Source of the DNA: Ureibacillus acetophenoni
Lineage (GTDB): Bacteria; Bacillota; Bacilli; Bacillales_A; Planococcaceae
Assembly (NCBI RefSeq): GCF_900220965.1
Contig: NZ_OBQC01000010.1
Location: 62,001 to 126,000, forward strand
DNA: 64,000 nt
Direction of reading: 5' to 3'
Shown here: in pieces, positions 1-8,868 of the stretch
Position numbering within the stretch: position 1 is the first letter of the stretch
Layout: every line of letters starts with the position of its first letter
Position numbers and translations under genes: made by a program
The notes under the pieces: model-generated
Told to the model about the DNA's origin: nothing
Database searches by the model: none
What the model saw: the letters and a program-made list of their open reading frames with translations, nothing else

Positions 1-383
1 TTTCCACCAGCCATGGAAATTAGACCTTTTACATTCTCTGCTACAAAAAATTTTGGTTGTTTATCATTAATAATTCTAAGCATTTCGAGATATAAAAAAT
101 TTCTCTCGTCTTTCATGCTTCTATTATTATTTGCAACACTGAATCCTTGGCAGGGGAATCCGCCAATAATAACGTCCACTTCTTTTGGAGTCCCAGGAAT
201 ATCTTTTGAATCTACAGTTTTTATATCAACTAGATCTATATGATCTCCAATATTCTTTCTATATGTGTTTACAGCATCTTTATTAAAATCACAGGCCCAT
301 AAGATATCAAATCCGGCTTTCTTAAATCCTAAATCCATACCTCCGGCTCCAGAAAATAGTGTGATAAGTGTTTTTTGTGGCAT
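1..383 (-). CDS. DNA (cytosine-5-)-methyltransferase, N-terminal part (cut by window edge)
   Basis: The reading frame begins at an ATG on the minus strand preceded by AAAGGGTGA and runs off the left edge, giving about 127 residues. It shows the ordered signature of the C5-cytosine methyltransferase family: motif I (LFSGAGGMDLGF, residues 9-20, SAM binding), motif IV with the catalytic Pro-Cys (GGFPCQGFSVAN, Cys78) and motif VI (ENVKGL, from residue 116). The enzyme methylates cytosine C5 in a specific DNA site. The target-recognition domain lies outside the window. It is followed upstream on the same strand by a PD-(D/E)XK protein, so the two probably form a type II restriction-modification pair (inference). 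Confidence 0.93.
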   Translation of the reverse strand, partial: MPQKTLITLFSGAGGMDLGFKKAGFDILWACDFNKDAVNTYRKNIGDHIDLVDIKTVDSKDIPGTPKEVDVIIGGFPCQGFSVANNNRSMKDERNFLYLEMLRIINDKQPKFFVAENVKGLISMAGG

Positions 384-558
384 ATTTATTCACCCTTTTC
401 TATTTACTTTTCTATAATACATTAATTTGACCGCAAATGCAACATAGGCAAACTGAGATTATGATAAGTAAAATGTTAACTGAAAAACACTAGGCGGGAA
501 CGTTTGTTCTTATTTTACAACTAAATCAGTAAATTTTCAACTTATTTAAATAGATAAT

Positions 559-606
559 AAAACCCGTTATGGATACAACTGAATTGTATCTTAATCGGGT
601 TTTTTA
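559..606 (-). terminator. Rho-independent terminator after the nuclease gene
   Basis: Two-part hairpin with AACCCG/CGGGTT at the base and GATACAA/TTGTATC near the tip. It is bounded by an A-run on the left and a T-run on the right, so it could work in both directions. It lies just past the stop of the minus-strand nuclease gene, so the downstream methyltransferase probably has its own promoter in 384-558. Confidence 0.75.
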
Positions 607-618
607 ACAAATACAAAA

Positions 619-1380
619 TTATATTTTCTTTGTATAAAGAATGTTATCCGGACCGACTAATTCTTTAATATGTTTAATCTTATTATTAATATCCTCAGGC
701 ATGTTTTCATTCCAAAGAATTATCTTTAAGCGACTTTGATTATTCAGAAGCTTAAACTGATGACATTTTGTATAATTAAAACGAATTTTACCAGGATTTT
801 TACCTGCCACTAAAGGTTCGTCATTATATACATCTTTTAGAATTCCATTTGGCATACAAGTTAAATGAATCATATGAATATCGCCAGATTTATCGTATAA
901 AATACATATAAAATAAGTAAAACAAGGTTTTAAAGTACCATCTGTTTTTCTGTATATAGGTGGTAGGTTACCTTTATAGGGACGATCCTCTTTCCCTCTT
1001 ACTTTAATAAAACCTTCATAACTGTTTTGATTATCACCAACGAAAATATTTTTAGTAATATCTCCAATATTATCTGTTGTTACTGTTTTAATATCTATGT
1101 GTACATAAGCATTATAAGTTTCAAAGAACATATCAGATCCAATAGGGGATGAGTTTGGCTGTCCGAATTGGTTGAATAACCAATAAAATATTCGTTCAGA
1201 TCCTACAGCGAAATCGGAAGTCTCTTGTCCTAAATATTGTTCCCACTGATTGCGTATTTCCTCTTTAGTGCTAAACCCATCTAACATTTTTTCCAGGTCA
1301 ATACTCAAGACGTGGTATATTTGTTTTAAATACTCATTTTCCCAGAATTCAATGTATTCTGGTGAATTAATTTCAAACAT
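619..1380 (-). CDS. Probable type II restriction endonuclease, PD-(D/E)XK fold
   Basis: A 253-residue protein with a good start (TGGAGGTAG 7 nt before the ATG). I do not recognise a named enzyme. Residues 81-100 contain GSDMFFET followed by HIDIKTV, which fits the PD-(D/E)XK nuclease pattern with Asp83, then Asp96-Ile-Lys98 on the next strand. Glu62 in an upstream helix would complete a typical metal site. Size and position beside a same-strand cytosine-5 methyltransferase suggest the cleaving partner of a type II system. The identification rests on this motif and on context; a generic PD-(D/E)XK protein of the neighbouring McrBC-like system is the alternative. Confidence 0.6.
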   Translation of the reverse strand: MFEINSPEYIEFWENEYLKQIYHVLSIDLEKMLDGFSTKEEIRNQWEQYLGQETSDFAVGSERIFYWLFNQFGQPNSSPIGSDMFFETYNAYVHIDIKTVTTDNIGDITKNIFVGDNQNSYEGFIKVRGKEDRPYKGNLPPIYRKTDGTLKPCFTYFICILYDKSGDIHMIHLTCMPNGILKDVYNDEPLVAGKNPGKIRFNYTKCHQFKLLNNQSRLKIILWNENMPEDINNKIKHIKELVGPDNILYTKKI

Positions 1381-1465
1381 ATATCTACCTCCAAATTAAC
1401 ACTATATTAAATAATAGTATCATAAAAGAGTTCTATTGAGGGTTGTTGGCAATATTTTAAATAGT

Positions 1466-1487
1466 GGGGAAGTATCCTTTTTTCCCC
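1466..1487. promoter_or_regulatory. Inverted repeat in the nuclease/mcrB divergent intergenic region
   Basis: GGGGAA and TTCCCC arms separated by a 10-bp centre lie about 40 bp upstream of the mcrB-like ATG. Between two divergent restriction genes this could be an operator for a controller protein. No controller gene is visible nearby, so the role is speculative. Confidence 0.25.
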
Positions 1488-1527
1488 TAATAAAATAGAA
1501 ATGAAATGCAAAAGGGGATGAATTTTA

Positions 1528-3087
1528 ATGGCATATAGCTCTGAGGTAGGTAATGTAAATGTTGATGTACTTAAGGAGAAATTAAAGGTAGATAGAAAAG
1601 GTGCAGAAGTTGTTTTTCAAAATGAAGAGTTATTTATAATTTCCCCTTCAATACAAAATGGATCTAACTGGTTTGATTTAAGGAAAATTAATATAGAGAG
1701 ATTCTATAACAGCAAAAAAAAGGGCCTTTTATTGCTTCGTCATAATACCTACTTTCTAATTGCAGACCTAAATGACTTTACTACTCAAATGATGAGAAAA
1801 GAAGATATGAAATCTACATCAACAGGAGGAGATCATTGGAAATTTAATATAATTTCAATTGGTGATTTTTTTACAGTTTTTAATCTTAGTAATAAAAACG
1901 TTTTATATAGCATGAAATATTCAAATGTAGAAAATTTGAAAAAAGATGTTGATAAGTTTATAAAATCTATTAGTGCATATTCTGGTGAAGTTGATAGTGA
2001 TTTTAGTTATGAAAAAGAATTGATTTTAGATGATTTAGATAACAGTGAAATAATTAGGCATATAAATAACTTCTTAATTGCTAAAGGTTTTAATTATTCA
2101 GAAGAGGATATTAAAAATTTCTATCTGTCATTACGTTCAAAACCATTTGCTATAATCTCCGGGATTTCAGGCACTGGTAAAACAAAAATCGTTCAATTAT
2201 TTGCCGAAGCGATTGGAGCAACAGAGAAAAACGGTCAATTTAAGTTAATTTCAATCCGTCCTGATTGGAGCGACAGTTCAGATTTACTTGGCTACAGAGA
2301 TATTAAAGGGGATTTTATAAAAGGTCCATTGACTGAAATGGTTGAAAACGCATTAGCTAATCCTCAATTACCGCATTTTGTTTTATTAGATGAAATGAAC
2401 TTGGCTCGTGTTGAGTATTACTTTAGTGATGTCCTCAGTGTAATGGAGAGTCGTAAAAAAGATGAGGAAGGGAATTTTACATCCTCACCGTTGCTTCCAC
2501 AGTATAACGAAGATCTAACGTTACCTGGTAACTTGTATATCATTGGTACCGTGAATATGGATGAAACAACACATCCATTCAGTAAGAAGGTCTTGGATCG
2601 TGCTAATACCATTGAATTTAATGAAATTGACTTATTAAATTTTGATTCCATGATGGTTAATGAGTCAGGTGAATCAGATAAGCCACTTACAGTTTCAAAC
2701 GATGTACTTGAATCTACCTACATTCATTTGAAAGATGCATTCCAAACTCATGAAGCGCTGATTCGAAAAGTTTCAGAGATCATAAATACAATTAATAAAC
2801 AATTGGAACCTATCTATGCACAGGTTGGTTACCGTGTTCGAGACGAGGTTTCATTCTACATGGCGCATAACACGGAAGCAGGAATGCTGTTAACAGAAAC
2901 TGAAGCGATGGATTTCTGTATTATGCAAAAGATTCTTCCACGAATAGGTGGTACACAAAATATAGTGCAGCCGGTATTAGAAGAATTACAAAGTGAATTA
3001 AAAGAGTATCCAAAGAGTAAAGCGAAAGTGGAACAAATGTTAGAAAGGGTAAAAATTGATGGTTTCGTATCCTTCTGGAATGCTTAA
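1528..3087 (+). CDS. McrB-type AAA+ GTPase subunit
   Basis: A 519-residue protein with AAAAGGGGATG before the ATG. Residues 1-190 are a non-conserved region that probably recognises DNA or a modification. The C-terminal half is a McrB-family AAA+ motor: Walker A GISGTGKT (212-219), Walker B FVLLDEMN (284-291), then TVNMDETTH (341-349), matching the family's nucleotide-specificity loop, and an arginine near DRAN (357-360). McrB subunits form hexamers that translocate DNA with GTP and activate a nuclease partner. The next gene overlaps it by 29 nt and encodes that partner, so the two are translationally coupled. Together they form a type IV-like or LlaJI-like McrBC restriction module. Confidence 0.88.
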   Translation: MAYSSEVGNVNVDVLKEKLKVDRKGAEVVFQNEELFIISPSIQNGSNWFDLRKINIERFYNSKKKGLLLLRHNTYFLIADLNDFTTQMMRKEDMKSTSTGGDHWKFNIISIGDFFTVFNLSNKNVLYSMKYSNVENLKKDVDKFIKSISAYSGEVDSDFSYEKELILDDLDNSEIIRHINNFLIAKGFNYSEEDIKNFYLSLRSKPFAIISGISGTGKTKIVQLFAEAIGATEKNGQFKLISIRPDWSDSSDLLGYRDIKGDFIKGPLTEMVENALANPQLPHFVLLDEMNLARVEYYFSDVLSVMESRKKDEEGNFTSSPLLPQYNEDLTLPGNLYIIGTVNMDETTHPFSKKVLDRANTIEFNEIDLLNFDSMMVNESGESDKPLTVSNDVLESTYIHLKDAFQTHEALIRKVSEIINTINKQLEPIYAQVGYRVRDEVSFYMAHNTEAGMLLTETEAMDFCIMQKILPRIGGTQNIVQPVLEELQSELKEYPKSKAKVEQMLERVKIDGFVSFWNA

Positions 3088-5467
3088 AAATGAACAACTG
3101 CTAACGATCAAAACCGATGATCTTTACTTAGTGATTTCTGGGGACCTTGATTTAAACCGTTACAGGCAAGAAAGTTATAAATCCTTTATCGAAAATAATG
3201 ATTCCATGTATTCAAGTACTTCTAAAAATGCACAAGTAGAAATTTTCGATATCCAGAGTATGAAATTGGTTGAACGAACTGGCCAAGCTTTCTTACCTAT
3301 TTTCTTTGAAAATGGAAGATATGAAGTGCAAGTGATGCCACTAAAAGATAAGAAGATTCAATTTCATCATGAATACGAGGGTTTTAAAAAATCCGTTCGT
3401 CCTGTTTTGAAAACAAACATATTAAGTGGTACTCTTCATTTCCAGAATGAAGTTGGCTTTAGTAATTTCGAAATTCGAGATGAACACGGAAACACGTTAC
3501 TTTCCGTTGTCATTGAGGTCTATCCTACTAAGTTAGATTATAAAAAAGATTATCAAGCGTTATTAGATGAAGTAAGTGATATCGTTTATAATCTTGCTTA
3601 TGACTTTTTGAGAAGAACATATTTAACCGGCTCAGAAAAAGTATATAAAGAGCCAACTGGTGTGGAATTCTATCGACTGCTAGAAAAAAATTTCGATGAT
3701 TATATGAAGGCAGTGAATTTTGTTGAGCAAAAGCCACATAGAAGATTAGAAACAACTTATGAAGAAGTACGTGGGGATCGTTTGCGGAAGCAGGACTCTG
3801 TTGGACGAGCTTACTTAAGAAAAAATGCGAGTTTGTTTGTCGAAGTGGAGAAGGGTATTCATCTAAATGGTAGACAGATGATGCCACAAAAAGGGCTGCT
3901 TATTAAAAAGGTACATACGTATGATACACACGAAAATCGTTATGTAAAAATGACCTTAGAACGGCTTTCTATTCGAATCGAAACGTTATCCCAAAGTATT
4001 CAAAAGGCAAAATACAAGTTTAATTCAAAACCTGATGAAGAGGTTATCAATATCCTAAATAGAATGACGGATACAATCTCAAAGAAATTAAAGAAGCCAT
4101 TTTGGAAAAATATTGGTAGGTTAGACCGGTCTGTCATGAGTGTTGTTTTACAGATGGCTACAGGATATCGTGATGTTTACCAAATCTATGCAACCCTTTC
4201 AAAGGGGATTGTCTTAACTGGTGAAATCTACAAGATGTCCATTAAAGATATTGCATTACTCTATGAATATTGGACTTTCTTAAAACTAGGTAAGATACTG
4301 AAAGATAAGTGTGAGGATGTATCACATAATTTGATTGAGGTAAAAAGTGATGGTTTAACTTTGAATTTGGATGGCGGAGCTAAGAGAACTTTCCGTAATA
4401 AAACAACTGGGGAGACTATTAGACTTCATTATCAGTATTCAACTCGCAAAGAGGAAACTGCCACAGTAACGCAAATTCCTGACACAATGCTTATCATTGA
4501 AAAACTTGGTAGAGACTATGATTATATGTACATTTTCGATGCAAAATATCGTATCAACTTTGGAAATGACGAAAGTCGAACAGGGCCGGGACCAATGGAA
4601 GACGATATCAATACCATGCACCGTTATCGCGATGCGATTATTGCAGAAAGTGATGGCCGATACGAACGAACTGCCTTTGGTGCCTATGTTTTATTCCCTT
4701 GGAATGACTTAGATAGGTACGAAGAACACCACCTCTACAAAAGTATTGAGAAGGTGAATATTGGTGGTCTGCCATTCTTACCGAAAGCAACGAAATTGGT
4801 TGAGGGGATTATTGATAATTTATTAAATAAAACAGCGGATGAATTACAAGAAGAGGGGATCTTGCCAAAGGGTACGAAGGAATTCTTGTATGATGACAAC
4901 AAAGATTATGTGTTGATTGTTCCTGTTAGTGGTTCATTTGAAAATATCATTATTGAACGAAAAGTGAAAGTAGCAAAAATTAATCTACCCGGGAAATGGG
5001 CAAAAGCTAAGAAAATTGCTTTAGCCAATGCAAACGGAATAGTAGAGGAAGGCGTCATCCAAAGCGAGGAAATTCAAGCTAACAATATTGTATTCCATGT
5101 GGAAGCCTGGGTTAGTCGATTCAATCCAGTAATTGCAAATGACCAATCAATTAGTGAACCGGTTCTAATCGAAGAACATGTCTATAATGATGCTGTGACT
5201 CTACCGGAAATGTTAATTACTTCGAATGAACAACGTCAGCTTTGGATTATGCTAAAAGAAAAATCAACGGATGTTGAAATTAAATTGAACACGAAAACAA
5301 TATCAGGAAATTCTAGAATTGTATCCTTCAAACTGCGCGGTCATATATTTACTTGGACAAGTAATTCCTTACTCCATGAGTATGGTGAGACTATAGAAGA
5401 AATTCCTTTAACAGAAATCAGAGAAAATACATTTAAAGTTTTAAGTGAGCTAGCGGCTAAGATTTAG
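3059..5467 (+). CDS. McrC-like nuclease partner (DUF2357 plus PD-(D/E)XK domain)
   Basis: An 802-residue protein. I place the start at the ATG 8 nt after AAAGGG inside the end of the mcrB-like gene; a second ATG at 3080 is possible. The N-terminal half resembles the DUF2357 region found in McrBC-associated proteins. Near residue 495 the segment MYIFDAKYRI gives the D-x-K core of a PD-(D/E)XK nuclease, with acidic residues of the preceding strand in DYDY. It would cleave DNA when driven by the overlapping McrB-type GTPase. It is much longer than classical E. coli McrC (about 350 residues). The C-terminal 200 residues, after the nuclease core, have no motif I recognise. Confidence 0.8.
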   Translation: MVSYPSGMLKNEQLLTIKTDDLYLVISGDLDLNRYRQESYKSFIENNDSMYSSTSKNAQVEIFDIQSMKLVERTGQAFLPIFFENGRYEVQVMPLKDKKIQFHHEYEGFKKSVRPVLKTNILSGTLHFQNEVGFSNFEIRDEHGNTLLSVVIEVYPTKLDYKKDYQALLDEVSDIVYNLAYDFLRRTYLTGSEKVYKEPTGVEFYRLLEKNFDDYMKAVNFVEQKPHRRLETTYEEVRGDRLRKQDSVGRAYLRKNASLFVEVEKGIHLNGRQMMPQKGLLIKKVHTYDTHENRYVKMTLERLSIRIETLSQSIQKAKYKFNSKPDEEVINILNRMTDTISKKLKKPFWKNIGRLDRSVMSVVLQMATGYRDVYQIYATLSKGIVLTGEIYKMSIKDIALLYEYWTFLKLGKILKDKCEDVSHNLIEVKSDGLTLNLDGGAKRTFRNKTTGETIRLHYQYSTRKEETATVTQIPDTMLIIEKLGRDYDYMYIFDAKYRINFGNDESRTGPGPMEDDINTMHRYRDAIIAESDGRYERTAFGAYVLFPWNDLDRYEEHHLYKSIEKVNIGGLPFLPKATKLVEGIIDNLLNKTADELQEEGILPKGTKEFLYDDNKDYVLIVPVSGSFENIIIERKVKVAKINLPGKWAKAKKIALANANGIVEEGVIQSEEIQANNIVFHVEAWVSRFNPVIANDQSISEPVLIEEHVYNDAVTLPEMLITSNEQRQLWIMLKEKSTDVEIKLNTKTISGNSRIVSFKLRGHIFTWTSNSLLHEYGETIEEIPLTEIRENTFKVLSELAAKI

Positions 5468-5607
5468 TTGCTGGCTCTTTATATATGTAGATTCTATTAT
5501 TTTGTTAACCTTCCAATAGCTAATTAACCGTTGATAGCACTGAATTTGCTAAGATACAGTCAACACTTTTTATGATATTCTTATATCGAAAAGGGGGATG
5601 TATAATT

Positions 5608-5892
5608 ATGGATGAAGTTTCATTTAAAGAGTTTTTAGAAAATAGTTCAAATATTTCTAGTAAGGAAAAAGCCGTAAGGTCTAGAATATCAAAGGCATTA
5701 AAAGTTGAGAGAGATTTAAATGTAAACTTGGATAGTATTGTTTGTGATGATAACAAAACATATGAATTATTAACCCTAATCCCAAAGAGGATGAACGAGC
5801 AAAATGGTGTTTATCAAAATGCTGTTAGAAAGTATTATGAATTTAGGAATCATAAGAAGTTTCCGAAGTTAAATGATTTTAAACGATATTAG
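5608..5892 (+). CDS. Small conserved-looking protein in the restriction island
   Basis: 94 residues. The ATG at 5608 has AAGGGGGATG in front, so I prefer it to the upstream ATG at 5572. No domain is recognised. The protein is charged and helix-rich, with a KEFLENSSNISSKEKAVRSR segment that looks like the helical N-terminal caps seen beside some nucleases. It lies 140 bp after the McrC-like gene and 20 bp before the next small gene, in the same direction, so it probably belongs to the restriction transcription unit. Confidence 0.55.
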   Translation: MDEVSFKEFLENSSNISSKEKAVRSRISKALKVERDLNVNLDSIVCDDNKTYELLTLIPKRMNEQNGVYQNAVRKYYEFRNHKKFPKLNDFKRY

Positions 5893-5911
5893 ATGATGGG
5901 GGGCTAAATAA

Positions 5912-6151
5912 GTGGGGTGTAGAGAAGAAATACTGGATGCAGCTTACAATATAACTAGGATTCGAAATAATAAAGAATTTACAATATCTGAAATAATAGA
6001 TTACATGAAACTAAAAGGAACTACTTATAAAGAGTCGACCATAAGAACACAAATTACCTCTAGGTGTTGTAAGAATGCACCAAGAAATCATCAGGTTGTA
6101 TATAATGATTTTGAACGTGTTGGGAAGGGAAAGTATATAGTAATAAAATAA
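5912..6151 (+). CDS. Small winged-helix-like protein (DUF7669-type)
   Basis: 79 residues starting at GTG with a run of G (ATGGGGGGC) 8 nt before it. The pattern EILDAA, then FTISEIIDYM, then YKESTIRTQITSRCCKNAP and FERVGKGKY matches a small winged-helix module that I remember as DUF7669, often found next to or fused to restriction enzymes; the name is from memory. The STIRTQI segment would be the recognition helix. It may be a transcriptional controller or a DNA-reading accessory of the McrBC-like system. Confidence 0.55.
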   Translation: MGCREEILDAAYNITRIRNNKEFTISEIIDYMKLKGTTYKESTIRTQITSRCCKNAPRNHQVVYNDFERVGKGKYIVIK

Positions 6152-6194
6152 AAGTGCATAAGTTTTATCCTTAAGAGGAACTTGGAGGTCCACC

Positions 6195-7277
6195 ATGAAC
6201 AAAGATCTTGAAAAATTTAAACGCGCGTATGAACGGCTATGCAAACAGTTTAATATTGAGCCTAATGAAGACCATCGATTCCATGAAGTTTTGAGTGAAC
6301 TTGAAATAGCTTCACAAGAAAGAGATGAGAAGAAAGCTAAAGAGAGAATGCAACGGCTTCAGAGTTCGAAACAGGAATATTTCAGAAAAGTGGATCCCCA
6401 AAGTCGCCCTTTACGTGAACGAATTTTTGGCCATAACTCAAGAAGTTCTGAAAGACCCATCATTGAGAAAAAGCGTAAAGAACTTGAACATCAGTTTCGC
6501 CAGATTATGAGGGATGAACCGAATAATGCAGTCGTTCGTTATCGATATGGTTATTTTCATATGGAGGAGATGAACTTTTCTCGGGCAATCCGTTTTCTTG
6601 AAGAGGCGTTACGAATACATAACAAATCCAATTGTACGAACCCCTTAGAAGAAGCACAAAAGGTTAAAGCTCATATGTATATTGGCTTTTGTGGTGGCCA
6701 GTTGTTAAAGAATAGTTTAGAGCAGCTGGGGCAGATTGATCCAGACTTTGAGTCATTTGAAACTGAAGGACGGTCTATGACAAAGGCGTTACTTATGGTT
6801 ATGAATGAACGTGAACAATATTATGCCATTGTGAATGGTGAAAAACGGGCCATCTCCTTAACCGAATATTTGCGGTATAAAGAAGTGTTAGAAGAGGATT
6901 GTTTGTTCATTAGCGAAGTGGAAGGTCCGACCTTTATTAAATTAGGTGAGTGGAAAACGAAAGATTTTCGACCTGCGTTATCAAGGTTAATGCATGTTAT
7001 TATGCAAGAAATTACAGAGGATGGCAATGTTACGGTTGAAAGACTACAAGAATTGTTAGAAGGACGAAATACTGCTGATACAATTAGACGAAAAATTGAT
7101 CAAATTCATGAAGAATGCAAGCCATTAAGTGATGAAGATGACTTTGAATTATTTAAATTAGACCGTTCCAATCGAGAAGCCGCAAAAGTAAAGCTTCTGA
7201 CTGATAACTACATTTATGTCTATCGAGAAACCGAACAGTTTAATTTTATTTCATTAAATATTGATGAAGAAGAATAA
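6195..7277 (+). CDS. TPR-repeat protein of unknown function
   Basis: 360 residues with a strong ribosome binding site (CTTGGAGGTC). Residues 20-110 are highly charged and probably coiled (RDEKKAKERMQRLQSS). Residues 110-150 contain a tetratricopeptide-type unit (NNAVVRYRYGYFHMEE then FSRAIRFLEEALRIH), with more helical repeats after it. The C-terminal third resembles a small winged-helix region (LQELLEGRNTADTIRRKIDQI). TPR domains bind proteins, so this could be a scaffold or sensor. It begins 43 bp after the winged-helix gene in the same direction, and a terminator follows, so it closes the island transcript. I do not know its function. Confidence 0.65.
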   Translation: MNKDLEKFKRAYERLCKQFNIEPNEDHRFHEVLSELEIASQERDEKKAKERMQRLQSSKQEYFRKVDPQSRPLRERIFGHNSRSSERPIIEKKRKELEHQFRQIMRDEPNNAVVRYRYGYFHMEEMNFSRAIRFLEEALRIHNKSNCTNPLEEAQKVKAHMYIGFCGGQLLKNSLEQLGQIDPDFESFETEGRSMTKALLMVMNEREQYYAIVNGEKRAISLTEYLRYKEVLEEDCLFISEVEGPTFIKLGEWKTKDFRPALSRLMHVIMQEITEDGNVTVERLQELLEGRNTADTIRRKIDQIHEECKPLSDEDDFELFKLDRSNREAAKVKLLTDNYIYVYRETEQFNFISLNIDEEE

Positions 7278-7283
7278 TACTTG

Positions 7284-7315
7284 AGCAGCAGACGAGCAAA
7301 GTTTGCTGCTTTTTT
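7284..7315 (+). terminator. Rho-independent terminator after the TPR gene
   Basis: AGCAGCA and TGCTGCT arms with a 13-nt loop, followed by TTTTTT, 6 nt after the TPR stop codon. It ends the 1.5-7.3 kb transcript and makes the following peptidase a separate unit. Confidence 0.75.
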
Positions 7316-7356
7316 ACGTTCAAAAATCCGGTTGTTTCTAGAAAGTGTTGATATAC

Positions 7357-7386
7357 CGGTGTTGGACAATGTTGTCCGGGACACCG
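7357..7386. promoter_or_regulatory. 30-bp inverted repeat upstream of the peptidase gene
   Basis: Outer arms CGGTGT/ACACCG and inner arms GGACAA/TTGTCC around a central TG form a nearly continuous dyad, 62 bp before the peptidase start. No T-run follows, so an operator is more likely than a terminator. The repressor is unknown. Confidence 0.4.
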
Positions 7387-7448
7387 TGCTATAACTTATC
7401 TATACCGTTTATTAAGGCGGATCACATAATCTAAGGAGCGGATTTTCA

Positions 7449-8810
7449 ATGAACAAATTATCAATTATCGAGTTAATGGTGCGTTTCGGATTTTTAGTTG
7501 AGGCAAGAGTTGATGGGATTCTGTGTATTGATTCCAATTTAGACAATCAGCAACACTTTATGGATGTGGTAGCCGTGTTAAAACAACGTGGGATTACCCT
7601 TCATGGTGAAATGGTGGAAGAAGATTTTATTACTATTTTAGAAGATTTCTTTGAATCAACAGGGGAGAGTTTATTTCACACAAATGAGCTAGCAATTCAC
7701 ACCGTAGACATTTATGTGCGCGGTTTGGTAATGCAGTTGAATTGTTTAGGTTGTTCCACAACTTATAGCTGTGATGGACACGGCCGCCGCAGAGCAGAAG
7801 TTTACTTTGAAACAGTAGGTGTGGCGCGGAAAGCGAAACTTCTTTTAGAACATGTTGGTTTAACATGTCGACTGGAAAATAGAAGTGTGAAAATTAGAAA
7901 TGAACGTTATGAACTGCCAAAGTTTGTGAGTGGCTTAGCTGAATTGTCAAAAGGAGAGGCGGATGACATTATGGATAAGAACAGTACATTGCTGAAAGAG
8001 CAAGAGTATTATCGTTTATTAGAAGAATTGCTTTCTATCTATGGTGTCAGTGGAGAAGAGGGACAGATTCGCGAGTTCGTGACCCAAAATCTGACGCAAG
8101 AAGTCGATCACCTTGAAGTCGACCATTACGGAAATGTGCTAGCTCAAATAAGTAAAGGCAATGGCCCAACAGTTTTAATTAATGCCCACTTAGATACAGT
8201 TTATGATTTTGTAGAGGACCGTGAGATATTAAAAAACGGTAGCATTTGGTCTTCCAGTGAAGGGGTGTTAGGTGCAGATGACCGAGCGGGAGTCTGTGTT
8301 GCTTTAGCAATTGCCAAAACGATTCGAAATTCGGACTTTAATGGAACAGTGAAATTTGTTTTCACAGTGGAAGAAGAGATCGGGTTGCGCGGAGCAAGTA
8401 AAGTAGCTAAATCATTCCTTTGGGACGTGGATATGGCATTCGTGGTCGATCGCCGTGGCACTGGTGATATTGTGACATCTTGTGGAGGCTACCTTCCTTT
8501 CTGTTCAGCCGAATTCGCTAGACAAGTTGAAAGAATCGGCAGAATTGTACATCCAGGGCGTTGGCAAACAGTACCTGGTGGGAGTAGTGATACACGCATC
8601 TGGGCAGAGCAAGGCATCAACAGTGTGAATCTATCTACTGGTTACAATAATGAGCATACAAGTGAAGAAACACTTGATATTCAAGCAAACTACGGGACAT
8701 ATGAATTTGTAATGTTACTAATGGAGAAGAGTCAGAGTTTAATGAGAAGAAACCTAGAACGTAGAACTCTGAATGCAAACTTTAGACCGAGACAGAGAAA
8801 ATTAGGTTAA
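7449..8810 (+). CDS. M20/M28-type zinc peptidase with an extra N-terminal domain
   Basis: 453 residues starting after CTAAGGAGCGG. Residues about 190-440 are a co-catalytic zinc aminopeptidase/deacylase: NAHLDTV (His and catalytic Asp), GADDRAGV (bridging Asp), EEEIGL (general base and zinc Glu), VDRRG and NEHTSEE (last zinc His). All expected ligands are present. Residues 1-180 are not part of the peptidase fold. They contain a Cys/His patch (LGCSTTYSCDGHGRRR) resembling small CDGHG-containing proteins, and probably sense or bind a ligand. The gene stands alone between two terminators next to the restriction island. Substrate unknown. Confidence 0.75.
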   Translation: MNKLSIIELMVRFGFLVEARVDGILCIDSNLDNQQHFMDVVAVLKQRGITLHGEMVEEDFITILEDFFESTGESLFHTNELAIHTVDIYVRGLVMQLNCLGCSTTYSCDGHGRRRAEVYFETVGVARKAKLLLEHVGLTCRLENRSVKIRNERYELPKFVSGLAELSKGEADDIMDKNSTLLKEQEYYRLLEELLSIYGVSGEEGQIREFVTQNLTQEVDHLEVDHYGNVLAQISKGNGPTVLINAHLDTVYDFVEDREILKNGSIWSSSEGVLGADDRAGVCVALAIAKTIRNSDFNGTVKFVFTVEEEIGLRGASKVAKSFLWDVDMAFVVDRRGTGDIVTSCGGYLPFCSAEFARQVERIGRIVHPGRWQTVPGGSSDTRIWAEQGINSVNLSTGYNNEHTSEETLDIQANYGTYEFVMLLMEKSQSLMRRNLERRTLNANFRPRQRKLG

Positions 8811-8827
8811 TTTCTTTGAAATAACTA

Positions 8828-8864
8828 AAAAAGTTAGCAACTAAAATATAGTTGCTAGCTTTTA
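8828..8864. terminator. Bidirectional terminator between peptidase and NUDIX genes
   Basis: TTAGCAACTA/TAGTTGCTAG stem with A-run before and T-run after. It sits between convergent genes, so it serves both. Confidence 0.85.
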
Positions 8865-8868
8865 TTCT

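Noticed and set aside
7357-7386. Single copy of the TGTCC/GGACA dyad family
   Set aside because: The arms are in the opposite order (GGACAA then TTGTCC) and the length differs, so it is a separate inverted repeat, not a member of the 27-bp arrays.
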